Source: Pycnopodia helianthoides (lineage: Eukaryota; Echinodermata; Asteroidea; Forcipulatida; Asteriidae). From it: a stretch of DNA of 64,000 nt. The stretch lies in NCBI GenBank assembly GCA_032158295.1, contig CM063261.1, forward strand, positions 3,162,001 through 3,226,000. The letters are read 5' to 3'. The notes under the pieces are model-generated. The model searched no databases. It was not told the DNA's origin and was given only the letters and a program-made list of their open reading frames with translations. The position numbers were made by a program, and so were the translations under genes. Shown here piece by piece: positions 1 to 11,283 of the stretch; within the stretch, counting starts at the first letter, position 1; each line of letters starts with the position of its first letter.

Positions 1-189
1 TTAAAAAGCAAAAAACGCTGGTCAAAATTGTTTGTTTTGATTGAAAGAAGCACTCGAATGATTGTATAAGGAGTCAAGTGGTTACAAAAGCGGTGTTTTC
101 TGCATTAAGACGCCCCCCCCCCCCAGCACACACACCCACCCTGCAAAAAGTTATACCCCTTCTGCTGTCATAGGAAACCCTTCACATTT

Positions 190-830
190 CGAGGTAAGGA
201 GAATTTAGAAGATGTGTTGATTTGTTAGTACATACAAGTTACTTTTAATCATTGAATTCTCCCAACCTGTTTTCATGGGGAAAGACCTGTATGTTCCATT
301 CTTAAATGGGGATGTTTATTGAGGATCGACGAATCCCAAAAGCCTTTTTTCTTATCCATCTTTAAAAAGTCTTCAAAACACTCGGAAAGTTTATTCAAAT
401 CAGTTATTTAACATCGAAAAGCCAACAATCTTGTCAAAAAATATGTCTAATTTAATTTTGCATTGTGCACTAGAAATATTTTCCCCAAATAGAAGTGTGC
501 CCTGCGTGTCGTGTGCAGTTCGTTCCATGCGAGCGCCCACATGACGAACAAAATGGCTGACCTCGAAATTCTCTATGTTTGCTCTCCCGTTTTTCTACAT
601 TTTATGACCAATTTGGTGGACGAAACTACTGCAATGTGATAAAGGTGAGTTGAATATTACTTATAGCATCCCTAGAAGACTCCCTGCGGTGATTATGAGA
701 TTTTGAAACAGTCAAAAAGAAGCAAAAACATCTGTCGACTTGCCGTTCGGCTTGGCGGTGATTTCGAATTACACGTGGTGTGATAATGTATCGAGCTCGC
801 ACAGTTGTTTAGGACAGAAAAGCCATTCTA
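190..830 (+). repeat. Promoter/first-exon block, left inverted copy
   Basis: This block is similar to the minus strand of 33365-32690. Shared landmarks in the same order are GAGGTAAGGAGAATTTA (near 192), a CCATCTTT..AAAAGTCTT stretch, AGAAATATTTT.CCCAA (near 470), the exon-1 sequence with AAAATGGCTGACCTC, a GTGAGT donor, and AGCATCCCTAGAAGACT in the intron. It probably holds the promoter and first exon of a spliced transcript reading right. Confidence 0.7.
541..639 (+). CDS. Small ORF in exon 1 (32 aa), left copy
   Basis: Two in-frame ATGs (541, 553) open a 32-residue ORF, MTNKMADLEIL to LVDETTAM, ending in TGA just before the splice donor. The inverted copy at 32973-32878 keeps the frame. 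Most differences between the two are amino-acid changing, so purifying selection is not obvious. AAAATGGC also resembles a YY1-type initiator, which could explain the conserved start. The function is unknown. Confidence 0.25.
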   Translation: MTNKMADLEILYVCSPVFLHFMTNLVDETTAM

Positions 831-1610
831 AATTGGTTAATTAGGAAAGGACCGAGCATGGGGAGTGTGTGTGTTTTGTGGATTGCTATGCGGTAGGAAT
901 AGGGACCAGGCAGGGACTTGGAAGGGAAAACATTCGGTAAAATGTCCGTAAAAACTCACTTTTTCATTTACATGTGTAATGAATAAATTCGTACCTTATT
1001 CAGGGCTCGAATTTCACACTGTTTAGCACATGTATGCATAGTTCCAGTGCATACACAAATTGTCTGTGAACAATCATTTTGTTGTTATTGTATGGTTTGT
1101 TCATTTGAATCATAAAACAATCGAAATGCTGACACTATTCAGATATAGGCCTTCTGTAGTTTAATTAAGATTTTTAAAAGTTTACAAAAACAAACTATAA
1201 AAGAAAACCTCTTGCAACATCAATATTTACCCGATTGGTCTGCTGCCATCTAGTTACCCTACACGACCTAGTGTTCCTAACTAAAAGTCACCCATTGATG
1301 AGCAATGTCCCTGTTTCTTTTTTTGTAAGTGGTGACATGTTTTTGTTTTGGTTGGGTTTTTTGTTGGTTTTTAGGGGGGGATGAGAAAATCACTGGATGA
1401 ACTGTAAGGGAATGACTATACTAAAAGTCAAAAATACAGACTCATATTGTTAGACCTTTAATGGCAACAATAAAAAATAAAGAAAAAACATTGAAAGGGT
1501 TTGTCATGGTAAAACCATAATTTTTGACCTGGGAAGATGGGCGGCGGTAAAACTATCTAAATGGTATTGATCATGATACTGATAGAGTCCAATCATGGTA
1601 TTTATAGTGT

Positions 1611-1948
1611 TTAAAGGTATTGTACACTTTTGGTAACAGCTCAAAACCAGTGTCCACATTTTGTGTGATTCAACATATGCATGAACAAACATACCTGTGA
1701 AAGTTTGAGCTCAATTGGTCATCGTGGTCACGAGAAAATAGTGAAAAGAGACCTTATGTGTTTTCTGTTTTTTTCATCGCGCGATAAAAACTATTGTTAT
1801 ACTCATTTCTCAGAAACGATAGCATTTTAGGCAGAAATATTTTAGGGAACCCTTTCTACCATTACTTGCTTTAAATCATGTAAGTAATGTGTGAATCTGT
1901 GAACATTTGTGTTTTTTCGATCTTACCAATAGTGTACAGGGCCTTTAA
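1611..1948 (+). mobile_element. TTAAAGG MITE, copy 1
   Basis: A 338 bp element bounded by TTAAAGG and CCTTTAA, with imperfect terminal inverted repeats around TGTACACT.TTGGTAA. The inside contains CTCGTGACC-type and TTTCTCAGAAACGA landmarks. It is the inverse of the copy at 3878-4219. The flanking TTAA suggests, but does not prove, a TTAA-targeting transposase. Confidence 0.75.
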
Positions 1949-2074
1949 ATGAAATGAATACTGACACTAAAGAGATATGAGGTCTGTCATTCAACTTTTG
2001 TTTTATATATCAAGCAATAAACCACAAGGGGAAAATGACTAGGTAAATTTTAATTAATTTTGGAGTTGAACAAA

Positions 2075-2330
2075 GAACAATTTACTAGAGCTGTACTTGA
2101 ACCTGCAACCTACGGATTAACGTGCCAGCTGCGCTCTACCAACTGGGGCCATCTAACCTTCTAGGTTGGCGGTCTCCCCATTTGTCAATATCTTTTTGCG
2201 GGGGTGCCAGTCAGAAGCCACTACAACCTGTAACTGCCATAGTGGTTAAACCAGGGATCACACCCAACATTTTAATCAATTTTGGGGTTGCACAAAGAAG
2301 AATTGACTAGAGTGGGATTTGAACCTTGGC
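2075..2330 (-). mobile_element. tRNA-derived SINE
   Basis: The minus strand carries a tRNA-like head: A-box-like AGTTGGTAGAGCGC, then GCACGTTAATCCGTAGG and a B-box-like GCAGGTTCAA. Unrelated sequence of the same kind follows at 56180-56370. It is not a functional tRNA gene because the acceptor ends do not pair and the same head recurs. Confidence 0.7.
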
Positions 2331-2831
2331 AAACAGTGATTTAATCAAGGAGTTTTATAATATAAATCATTTTGATTCCTTTTTCTCAGTCTGCCATGAG
2401 GAGAGACGTTCATCAAGAACAAACCACTAAGATGTGTTGGACAAGTGGCCACCAGGATCCTCAATTAACACCCCCTCCCCCCTCCAACATCCAACATGGG
2501 AAGTGAAGCACAGTGAACGTCCTATTTTTAAGGTAAGCACCTTGATGGCGCACCTAGTAGCTGTCAGTGATTCAACATTATGAGACATGCATAATATTGA
2601 GACCGATATAGGGTAGGTGGGAGACAGGTTGGGTAGGTTGGAGACAGGTAGGGTAGGTGGGTAGGGTAGGGTAGGTGGGAGACGAGTAGGGTAGGGTAGG
2701 TGGGAGACAGGTAGGGTAATTGAGGAGGGGGTAAGGGGGCACAGTGATCCCCAAATGAAGTAAAAACTAGCATCATATCTTTTACCTTTAAAGGCAAGAC
2801 TGAACGGTAATAAGACTTAGTTGTATTTTAA

Positions 2832-3055
2832 TTTCTCCTACTGTCAGTGACTCTTGGCAGCATTTTCCAAGTGAGTTGCCCAACCATTTGAAACCATTCG
2901 ACTGCCAAGGTTGTGTACAGTGGCACAACTGTGCACAGAACTAACTGTGTACTGTGTACATGCATTCCCTCATGGTATCATATTGCAGGATGGTATAGTT
3001 TATCTATCATTCAAAACCGCAGTGAATGGTATTGAATGGTCAGACAGCAAGAGGG
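2832..3055 (+). mobile_element. piggyBac-type MITE, copy 1
   Basis: Flanked by TTAA on both sides and very similar along its length to 49673-49894. The right end reads GACAGCAAGAGGG before TTAA. The left end has lost the CCC start seen in the other copy. Confidence 0.65.
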
Positions 3056-3734
3056 TTAAACGTGTTTATCTGTAAAGATAATATTGAAAGCATGAAGAAA
3101 ATCTGTCCATGAAAATCTATCCGACAACCCGAATGTGTGTTGTTGTTTTTTTCACTCAATTTATTTGATAGTAATGCTAACCACTCTCCCACTGCAAACA
3201 CACCACCTCCACCACCGCCTTGTCTTGATGGTGACCATTTCCATTCTTTGCTCTCCGCAATTGTTTTCAAAACACTCATCAATTTATTACAATTATAAAA
3301 GATGTATAAAAACATGATTTTTTTTGGAGAAATGTTGATTCTAGGGGGGAGGTGTTTATGGGAAGGGGGGGCGGTAAAACTGTCTGGAAAAATGTTGAGG
3401 GAGGTATAGTTTTTTTCTTGATACTCGGAATGCGTAGAATAAATACTAAATCGTTTATTAAAGATAACATTTGATATTAAAATATTATTGAAATTAATCT
3501 ATTAAGATTATTTGGTAATCTATGCTAATTCCATTTTTCTTTTTGTGCAGTGAGGGGAGATGCAAGACAAGAAGAAGTGATGATCCACTAAGATGTTGAG
3601 ATAACCGTCCAGGGGGATTCTCGTTCAGCCGTTGTCAGCTTGGAAGTGAAGCACAAGGAACAGTCTTAGTTTTTTTAAGGTAAACACCAATTGTCAGCAT
3701 TATATGACACGTGTGGGGTTGGGTGAATAAAGAT

Positions 3735-3870
3735 TGGATTGGCGCAGGGCTCCAACTTTGGGAGAAAATTCACAAGACCACAGGGCTTGTAGTTCAAAAT
3801 ATTCACTGGACCAGACTTGGTTTTTTTTCTACGAGACCAGAATCAAAATGAGAAAAAACTTCCTGACACA
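3735..3870 (+). repeat. Dispersed repeat fragment
   Basis: Shares CTACGAGACCAG.ATC..AATGAGAAAAAACTTCCTGA-like sequence with the minus strand of 29050-29160. It abuts the MITE at 3878. Confidence 0.45.
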
Positions 3871-3877
3871 AACTGGG

Positions 3878-4219
3878 TTAAAGGCCCTGTACACTATTGG
3901 TAAGATCGAAAAACACAATGTTCACAGATTCACACATAACTTACATGATTTAAAGTAAGTAATGGTAGAAAGGGTTCCTTAAAATATTTCTGCCTAAAAT
4001 GCTATCGTTTCTGAGAAACGACTAAAACAATAGTAATTATCGCGCGCGATAATTTGAAAAAACAGAAAACACATAAGATCTCTTTTCACTATTTTCTCGT
4101 GACCTCGATGACCAATTGAGCTCAAACTTTCACAGGTTTGTTTGTTCATGCATATGTTTAATCACACAAAATGTGGACACTGATTTTGAGCTGTTACCAA
4201 AAGTGTACAATACCTTTAA
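3878..4219 (-). mobile_element. TTAAAGG MITE, copy 2
   Basis: Bounded by TTAAAGG and CCTTTAA and highly similar to 1611-1948 in opposite orientation. Both ends carry GTACACT..TTGGTAA-type inverted repeats. Confidence 0.75.
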
Positions 4220-4382
4220 GCTTTAACTGTTTTTATTTGAACAAGACATGTAAGAGAAGATTTATCTCATTTCTCTTTATGAGTATTATACTCCAGTGCT
4301 AAATAGAACTGAAAAGGTATTTTATGAGACTCAAAGCTAACAATTGAACATGATATTACACAGAGTGAGGTATTATTGTTCA

Positions 4383-5342
4383 AGTGAAAAACACTAGACC
4401 GCTGGACTTGTCCGGTCATGAGTTTACTGGCCCAACACTCAAACTACTGTCCTCAGGCCTATGGTCCAGTAAAAAATTTGAGCCCTGCTGGTGGGGACCC
4501 GTTGGCCTCAATATGAGAAGCCACCAGATAAGCATGGCAAATGTCTTGAGGTAGTGTGTGCTTTTTTAAGACATGGTGTGCTTTATTTGACTTTGATTGT
4601 GATGAGGGGTTGGGAATACTTTTATGCTGTATTTGGGGATCACAAAATGACTAGCTGACTGTAGAGGGTGTTTTACCTGCAACAAGCTTTCTGTTACCGG
4701 GTACTTCAGTAAGTAAGAATCGGCAGTTACACCTACGACTGTTGCTAAGGGTGTTACTATAAAGGGCGTCCTATACTTCAATGCATGATGGCGCTGCAAT
4801 TCGGACACAGCCTCAGATCAATTGTTCAAAAACAGGAGGGCGTTGTGGCCTGGCCCCCTCCTTCCCATCCAATTATAGATTATAAAGTTAAATAAAGTGT
4901 ATGTGGGGGTGTAGCATGGAGTGTAACTATGTTACTTCCCACATGTCAGTTGTCTTTTCCAATTGGTTTTTAAACTCAATTTCCAAATCAGACACTGTCC
5001 AAATAATTCTTTTAAAATGTTGTTTGATTTTAATTTGTACTAAGTTCTATAATTTTTCTCCTTCAGGCTTGTACCTTGAGCTGGCAGTCCTAAGATATCA
5101 ACCCCATACACCAAGTACATTGCAGCTTCATCTTCAATAAGTAAGTTCATCTCAATTAGTTATTAGTTGTGCACACATGGATTTCTTTGACATTGATAGG
5201 GGAAAGGGGCATACTTAGTAAGACAACTGTGTGGACTCTCTGCACCCCACACCCACAAACATTTTATGTAGGGACCTTCCAAAGGTTTGATTTTTTAATG
5301 TCATACAGAGAGGACTGACTACTTTTGTTTGAAGACCCCCCC
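4383..5342 (+). repeat. Tandem duplication of about 1 kb, copy 1
   Basis: Matches 5353-6670 in order: a GGACTTGTC..GGCCTCAGGCC start, TAGAGGG.GTTTTAC, CCTATACTTCA, AGGAGGGCGTTGTGGCCTGG, the exon ending GCAGCTTCATCTTC, and a C-run end. Each copy carries one exon of the putative left transcript. Confidence 0.75.
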
Positions 5343-5352
5343 CCCTGTTCAT

Positions 5353-6670
5353 TCAATTGGAAAACACAAGACTGCTTGACTTGTCTGGCTGGCCCGACAC
5401 TACCCAAACTACTGGCCTCAGGCCTTTGGTCCATTGTAAAATTCAAGCCCTGCTGGTGAGGACCTGTTGGCCTCAATACGAGAGGCCTACAGATAAGCAT
5501 GGCAAATGTCTTGAAGAAGATGGGTTTTTTTTGCAGACATGTTGGTGTGCTTTATTTGACTTTGCTTGTGAGGGGTTGGGAGTACTTTTATGCTGTATTT
5601 AGGGATCACATAATGACTAGCAGACTGTAGAGGGCGTTTTACTTTCAGTAGCTATCTGTTACCGATTACTTCAGTAAATTACATGCTACAGTCAAGTTAG
5701 GCAAAATCAGAATCCGCGGCTACACCTCGACTGTTGCTAAGGGTGTTGCTATAAAGGACGTCCTATACTTCAGAGCATGATGACGCGGCAATCCAGCCAT
5801 AGCCACAGCCGCCAATCCGGACACAGCCTATGATCAAATGTTCACGTTACACATCGCCCTCTTCAGCTAGAACTTGTCCATGTTAAAAAACAAAAACAAA
5901 AATTCAATTTAAGTTAAACAAATGAACAAAAAACAGGAGGGCGTTGTGGCCTGGCCCCCTCCTTCCCATCCAATTAAAGATTATAAAGTTAAATAAAGTG
6001 TATGTGGGGGTGTTGCATGGAGAGGACACTTTTTTTAAATTAAGTTACTATTCCCACATGTCAGTTCAATCTTTCCCAATAGGTTTTTTACTCAATTTTC
6101 AAACCAGACACTCTTGGTCCAAACAAAGCAACAGTAGCTGTATAGATGTAATTTGTACTAAGTTCTATCATTTTCTCCTCTTCAGGCTTCTACCTTGAGC
6201 TGGCAGTCCCAAGATATCAGCCCATACACTAAGTGCATTGCAGCTTCATCTTCCATATTCTAAGGTAAGTTTATCTGAATTGGTTATAAGGGAGGTACAC
6301 ACATGGATTCCTTCAGTGGCATAACCAGCCATTTTCATTTGGTTGGGGGAAGCTTGGGCAAAGACATAGTTTTGGGGCTATTTAATGCATCTAACCATTC
6401 GTTTGTGAAAAATTTTGATCTCATCTGGGGGGCAAGAGGGGGGGGGGCCAGGGTCATGCCACTGATCCCTTTTACATTGGGCAAATTTTTCACTTCAATC
6501 ATATCAAGTAATAGGCGTAGGGGTACTGAGTAAGACAACTGTGTGGATAGTGATTAAAAAATTAAGATTGGACTCTCCACACCCCACACCCACATACATT
6601 TCATTTAGGGACCGTTCAAAAATGTGAACATTTTTCATTTCATACAAAGAGGGCTACTTTTGAAGACCCC
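5353..6670 (+). repeat. Tandem duplication of about 1 kb, copy 2
   Basis: The second copy of 4383-5342. It is longer because of an insertion at about 6310-6520, which carries a GTGGCAT-type dispersed repeat also seen near 33600-33700. Confidence 0.7.
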
Positions 6671-8060
6671 CCCCCCCAAAAAAAAATTAAAAAGTAGTAC
6701 TTATCAACCTTCTTCTTTAAAACTTGATGCACATTACTCAAAAATCAACACTTTTCATGCCTTTTAAAGTTGTACATAGTCTTTGACGCCCCCCCCCCCA
6801 ATATCATCTTTGTTGACCGTGAATATTTTCAAAGCTTCGGACAGCCTCTTAACTTTATATGTTAGTTGCTTTTACAAGAAGGAGGGGGTGAGGCCACAAG
6901 GCTCTGCCCCCTTCCCCCCTCCCCTCTGGCACGCCAAGGAGCGGCAAACCTGCTGATAAAATTTTGCTTCATACTCAAAATAACGTACAACATTGTAAAT
7001 GATGGTAACACTTTCACAGGAAATTGAATTTTTTAACTCAATTATATGTCAATTAATTGATCAAGAATTTTTTTAAGTTCACCTTTCAGCGTCATTTTGA
7101 TAATGTGGGCGCTGTTTGAAACTATGGGCTTCATCCGCCTGATTGAAGCCCCTCAAGGAAAGTGCTCGCTTTCAAAATAACTGGTGGAGCCTAAGCCCAA
7201 GCCAGGATTTAGAAAAGGGCCATAGATCATTTATAAAATAAGATAGATGTACAGATTTCTCAGAGCCACTCAAAAGACATAACACCGGTTTGTTGTCTCT
7301 TTCTGGAATTCTCAATCAACCGTTTTACTGATGTGCCAACATATTAATTGAGTTTTCCTTTTCGTTCCATACAGGTTGCAGTTAAACACTGACATAGAGG
7401 CCTCCTATACTCTGAGATGCTCTGATCCTCAAGGAGACAAAGATCAAAATTTGATGCAAACAAGAAGATGACAATAACCATGGATACAGATGATTGTTTC
7501 TTCTGAGCTCCCTGATGATATGTTGCAGCTTGGGAACAACCGTCGTTTTAACTGAAACTGTGGAGAGATACAACTATCCCTATCTATCAAGATGATGAAG
7601 TTACTTTCAACAAGACTGAGTGACATCCACGAAACAAACTCTTTGAAAAGACAATTATTTCATTTAAGAGAATAATTTTTTTGTCAAGTGCACAATTAAT
7701 GCAAATCAAGACACCAACGAAAGCAGTGACCTATACATAAACAGGGAGTTCAGTACTGCATTTAATCTCGTCTTATTTAAAAGTATCATTGTAGATTGCT
7801 TAATCCAAGAAGTGTTTTTCTTCTGAGAAAACAGGTGAATCAATAAAAAAATATGCTAGCCATTTAACTTAATTTTTATTTTCAAAGGTGGGGTCACTGA
7901 TTGCTAACTACTCCAAAAGACTAGAAAAACTTGGTGAGAAGCCGTTCTGTAGCTGTTGATAGTATAAACCATTTTGAAAAGGATTCCCTTTGAAGTATGG
8001 CTGAATATTTATTTCACCCAAAATCATTTGAGAAACAATTCATGCATGAATTGTTACTTA

Positions 8061-8705
8061 TCTTGTATGGTGAGTTTCCCACACTTACACTTGTGTGGTG
8101 AATCTTCCATACTTCTCTTGTATAGTGAGTTTGTCACACTTACACTTGTGTGGTGAATCTTCCATACTTCTCTTGTATGGTAAATCTTCCATTATTCCCT
8201 GCATGGTGAGTTTCCCACACTTACACTTGTGCGGTGAATCTTCCATACTTATCTTGTATGGTGAGTTTCCCACACTTACACTTGTGTGGTGAATCTTCCA
8301 TACTTCTCTTGTATAGTGAGTTTCTCACACTTACACCTGTGTGGTGAATCTTCCATACTTCTCTTGTTTGGTGAGTTTGTCACACTTACACTTGTGTGGT
8401 GAATCTTCCATACTTCTCTTGTATGGTAAATCTTCCATTATTCTCCTGCATGGTGAGTTTCTCACACTTACACTAGTGTGGTGAATCTTCCATTATTCTC
8501 CTGCATGGTGAGTTTCTCACACTTACACTTGTGTGGTGAATCTTCCATTATTCTCCTGCATGGTGAGTTTCTCACACTTACACTTGTGTGGTGAATCTTC
8601 CATTATTCTCCTGTATGGTGAGTTTGTCACACTTACACTTGTGTGGTGAATCTTCCATACTTCTCTTGTATGGTGAGTTTACCCATACTTAAACTGGTGA
8701 AGTGA
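8061..8705 (-). repeat. 26-28 bp minisatellite array A (minus-oriented)
   Basis: The + strand reads GTGTGGTGAATCTTCCATAC and ACTTCTCTTGTATGGTGAGT in alternation, giving dimers of about 54 bp. Reverse complemented, the monomer is TTCACCACACAAGNGNAAGTRTGG, the same family as the arrays at 12.2-20.1 kb but inverted. Confidence 0.9.
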
Positions 8706-9514
8706 CTCACCCTTTCTTGCACTAAGGGTGAAACACTCGAGCCCCTAGGGTAGTGAGATACCCTGGGGAATTCTTACCCTGTCTTGTGATTTATCCATAC
8801 TGCCTTTTTTTGTCGTGATTTGAACTTAGCATAATGTACAGGAAAATTTTGATTTGATTAATTTATTAGAAAATTAATTTGTCAACATCAAGCAAATAGG
8901 TGTTTAACAACAAAAAATAGTCTCGTCTTTAGAAAAGTTTAACTGTAAATTGCTAGAATTAAGTTATACTTAGATTGCTAGAGTTTGGTTCAAAGACGCA
9001 ATAAGTTATTGTTTGTTGAAAACAGGTATTTAACTTTTAAAGTAAAAGGAAGCAACAGTCAGAAAAACTAAATTCCTTTGCAATCATGTATCACCCATAC
9101 TTCCCCCTGTGTGGCGAATCTCCCATCACACTTTTATGATGACTTTTTTATACTTCCCCTTTTGTTACACATACTTGCTCTTTAGTGGTGAATTATGGCT
9201 TGGATAATCTTTCACCCCAAAACAATTGAGAAACAATTCATGCATGAATAACGTGGATATATTTGTGAAAATACCATGTAATTTTTTGCTCTTTTCTCAG
9301 CAAGTAGACACTGTTCAGCTGAAACTTTCAAATTGTAATTTTGCCTATAAATAAGCATTACGCTGATGAAAACCAATCTATGAGCACACCTTTCAGTACA
9401 AGGAACAAAGCAGTTAAAAAAAACTACTTTGGCTCAAGTCAACTTATTTAGTCATCATAATGTCAAACCCAAAGTTAAAAGCAAACCTTTGACCCAAGAG
9501 GTCATGACGAGTCA
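8706..9514. repeat. Higher-order spacer with a short minisatellite block
   Basis: The spacer 8857-9070 (CAACATCAAGCAAATAGG, then GTCTTTAGAAAAGTTTAACT, then GCAATAAGTTA) recurs at 10033-10240 and in diverged form at 10517-10690. A short minisatellite block lies at 9085-9190. The array is thus built as spacer plus minisatellite, repeated about three times. Confidence 0.7.
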
Positions 9515-9950
9515 AGTTTCATCCATACTTTACCCTGTGTGCTAAAATACCCAAGGGACTTGAAAGGCTTTCCCTTGCACTTACTAACCCTTGTGTATAT
9601 TTCCATACTTCTTTTGTATGGTGAGTTTCTTACACTTACACTTGTGATAAATCTTCCATACTTCTCTTGTATGGCCGGAGTTTCCTACACTTACACTTGT
9701 GTGGTGAATCTTCCATACTTCTCTTGTACGGTGAGTTTCTCACACCTACACTTGTGTGGTGAATCTTCCATACTTCTCTTGTATGGTGAATCTTCAATAC
9801 TTATCTTGTGTGATAAGTTTCTCACACCTACACTTGTGTGGTGAATCATACTTCTCTTGTATGATGAATCTTCCATACTTCCATTGTTTGGCGAGTTACG
9901 CATACTTAAATCAATGTGGTGATTCACCCTTCTTGCCCTCAGGGTTACAC
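9515..9950 (-). repeat. Minisatellite array B (minus-oriented)
   Basis: Same monomers and orientation as 8061-8705 (CTTGTGTGGTGAATCTTCCATAC). It is followed by the second copy of the higher-order spacer. Confidence 0.88.
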
Positions 9951-10244
9951 ACTCATGCCCTTGCATAGTGAGATAACAGTGGGCATTCTTACCCTGTCTG
10001 ATGAATTATTAATTATTTGCATTATAAGTTTCATTTGTTAACATCAAGCAAATAGGTATGTAACCAAAATGTTTAGTCTCGTCTTTAGAAAAGTTTAACT
10101 GTTAATTGCTAGAATTAAGTCTTATACATAGACCACTAGAATTTGGTTCAAAGACACAATAAGTTAATACTGTTTGTTGAAAACGGGTATTTAACTTTTA
10201 AGTTAAAGGAAGATGACAGTCAGAAAAAATAATTGCTTTTACAA

Positions 10245-10480
10245 TTCAGCCATACTTCCCCCTGTGTGGCGAATTTCCAATTACACTTGTATGATTAATT
10301 TTCCATACATCCCCTTGTGTGTTGAGTTACACATACTTGCTTTTTAGTGGTGAATTTCCCATACTTCCCCTTGTGTGGTGAGTTACGTAATTGTACGTTA
10401 CCCATACTTATACTTGTGTGGCAAATCTCCCCCATCTATACTTCCTGTTGTGTGGTGTGAATTGCCCTTACATTGTACTT
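10245..10480 (-). repeat. Minisatellite array C (minus-oriented), degenerate
   Basis: CCCTGTGTGGCGAATTTCC-type monomers, more diverged than in arrays A and B. It is the last block in this orientation before the switch. Confidence 0.8.
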
Positions 10481-10815
10481 CCCTCAATGTACACTGTTTT
10501 AAAATAATTTGTTAGTTTTATTTATCAACATTAAGCAAATAGTTTTTTATCTAAAAGTGTAGTCTTTTCTTTGGAAATGTTTAAATAAGATTGTTAGAAC
10601 TTGCTTCAAAGACGCAATAAGTTACTATTTAACAGGTATTTAACTTAGTTACCAGGAAGACTACAGTTAGAAAAACTAATTTAGCTCAACCTCAACATAT
10701 TTAGTATTGTAAAATTTTGTTTAAAGATGTTTTCAGAGTTTTATTTGTAAACGAATAAAGGCTGATGCCATTTAGGGGTGAATGTGTCATTATTTCAGTT
10801 GTCTTGACTATACTT

Positions 10816-10943
10816 GGCCGCCATTTTTGCCCACAAGGCAACATAAATTGGGTGTGTATACTATTTGTACAAGTTCTGATGCGCAAAACAAGTCGCTAAA
10901 AGCGAGTATACACACCCAATTGCATTGTGGGCAAATAGCGGCC
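10816..10943. mobile_element. Hairpin MITE 1
   Basis: A 128 bp imperfect palindrome. The left arm GGCCGCCATTTTTGCCCACAA and AATTGGGTGTGTATA pair with TATACACACCCAATT and TTGTGGGCAAATAGCGGCC. It resembles the next hairpin, so the pair is likely a tandem MITE. Confidence 0.75.
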
Positions 10944-10955
10944 TGACTTATATCA

Positions 10956-11094
10956 GTGGCCACCATGTTTACCCACAAGGCAACTTGAATTGGGTGTGTA
11001 TTCTTTCGGTCAATAGAGTTCTAATGCGCAAAATACCTTGCACGCTAAAAGCAACTAATACACACCCAATTGCATTGTGGGCAAACATAGTGAC
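10956..11094. mobile_element. Hairpin MITE 2
   Basis: About 139 bp. The arms ATGTTTACCCACAA / AATTGGGTGTGTATT and AATACACACCCAATT / TTGTGGGCAAACAT pair. It is homologous to 10816-10943, which it follows after 12 bases. Confidence 0.75.
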
Positions 11095-11100
11095 CTGGGG

Positions 11101-11175
11101 GTCCATCTTATCCCGATGGAACCCACCCCCACCCTGTAGAAACTGCAGGGTGGGTTCCACTGGGATAAGATGGAC
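11101..11175. ncRNA. 75 bp near-perfect hairpin
   Basis: GTCCATCTTATCCC and GGGATAAGATGGAC pair exactly. TGGAACCCACCC and GGGTGGGTTCCA pair exactly, with one GA/CT internal mismatch between the two stems. The loop is about 10-19 bases. The size fits a miRNA precursor, but it may equally be a third small MITE; no expression evidence is available. Confidence 0.35.
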
Positions 11176-11283
11176 TCTCAATTCATAAGGGGAGGGGGTA
11201 GGTTTGACGCAAATAAGAGACAAATTACAGCGAGAGGGTACATTTCTTTTTTTTATTGAAAAAAATTGCCAAAAAAAAAAAGC

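Larger units (their letters stand above)
541..7865 (+). ncRNA. Putative six-exon spliced transcript, apparently non-coding
   Basis: Inferred from splice-site grammar and exon duplication, not from RNA. Exon 1 starts near or before 541 and ends at 644 (AAAG/GTGAGT). Further exons are 2400-2532 (TTTCTCAG to GTAAGC), 3551-3679 (TTTGTGCAG to GTAAAC), 5067-5140 (CTCCTTCAG to GTAAGT), 6186-6264 (CTCTTCAG to GTAAGT) and 7375 onwards (TTCCATACAG), with AATAAA at 7842. Exons 2 and 3 resemble each other, as do 4 and 5. No long reading frame runs through the chain; exon 1 alone has a 32-codon ORF. A protein-coding role cannot be excluded if exons are misplaced. Confidence 0.45.
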
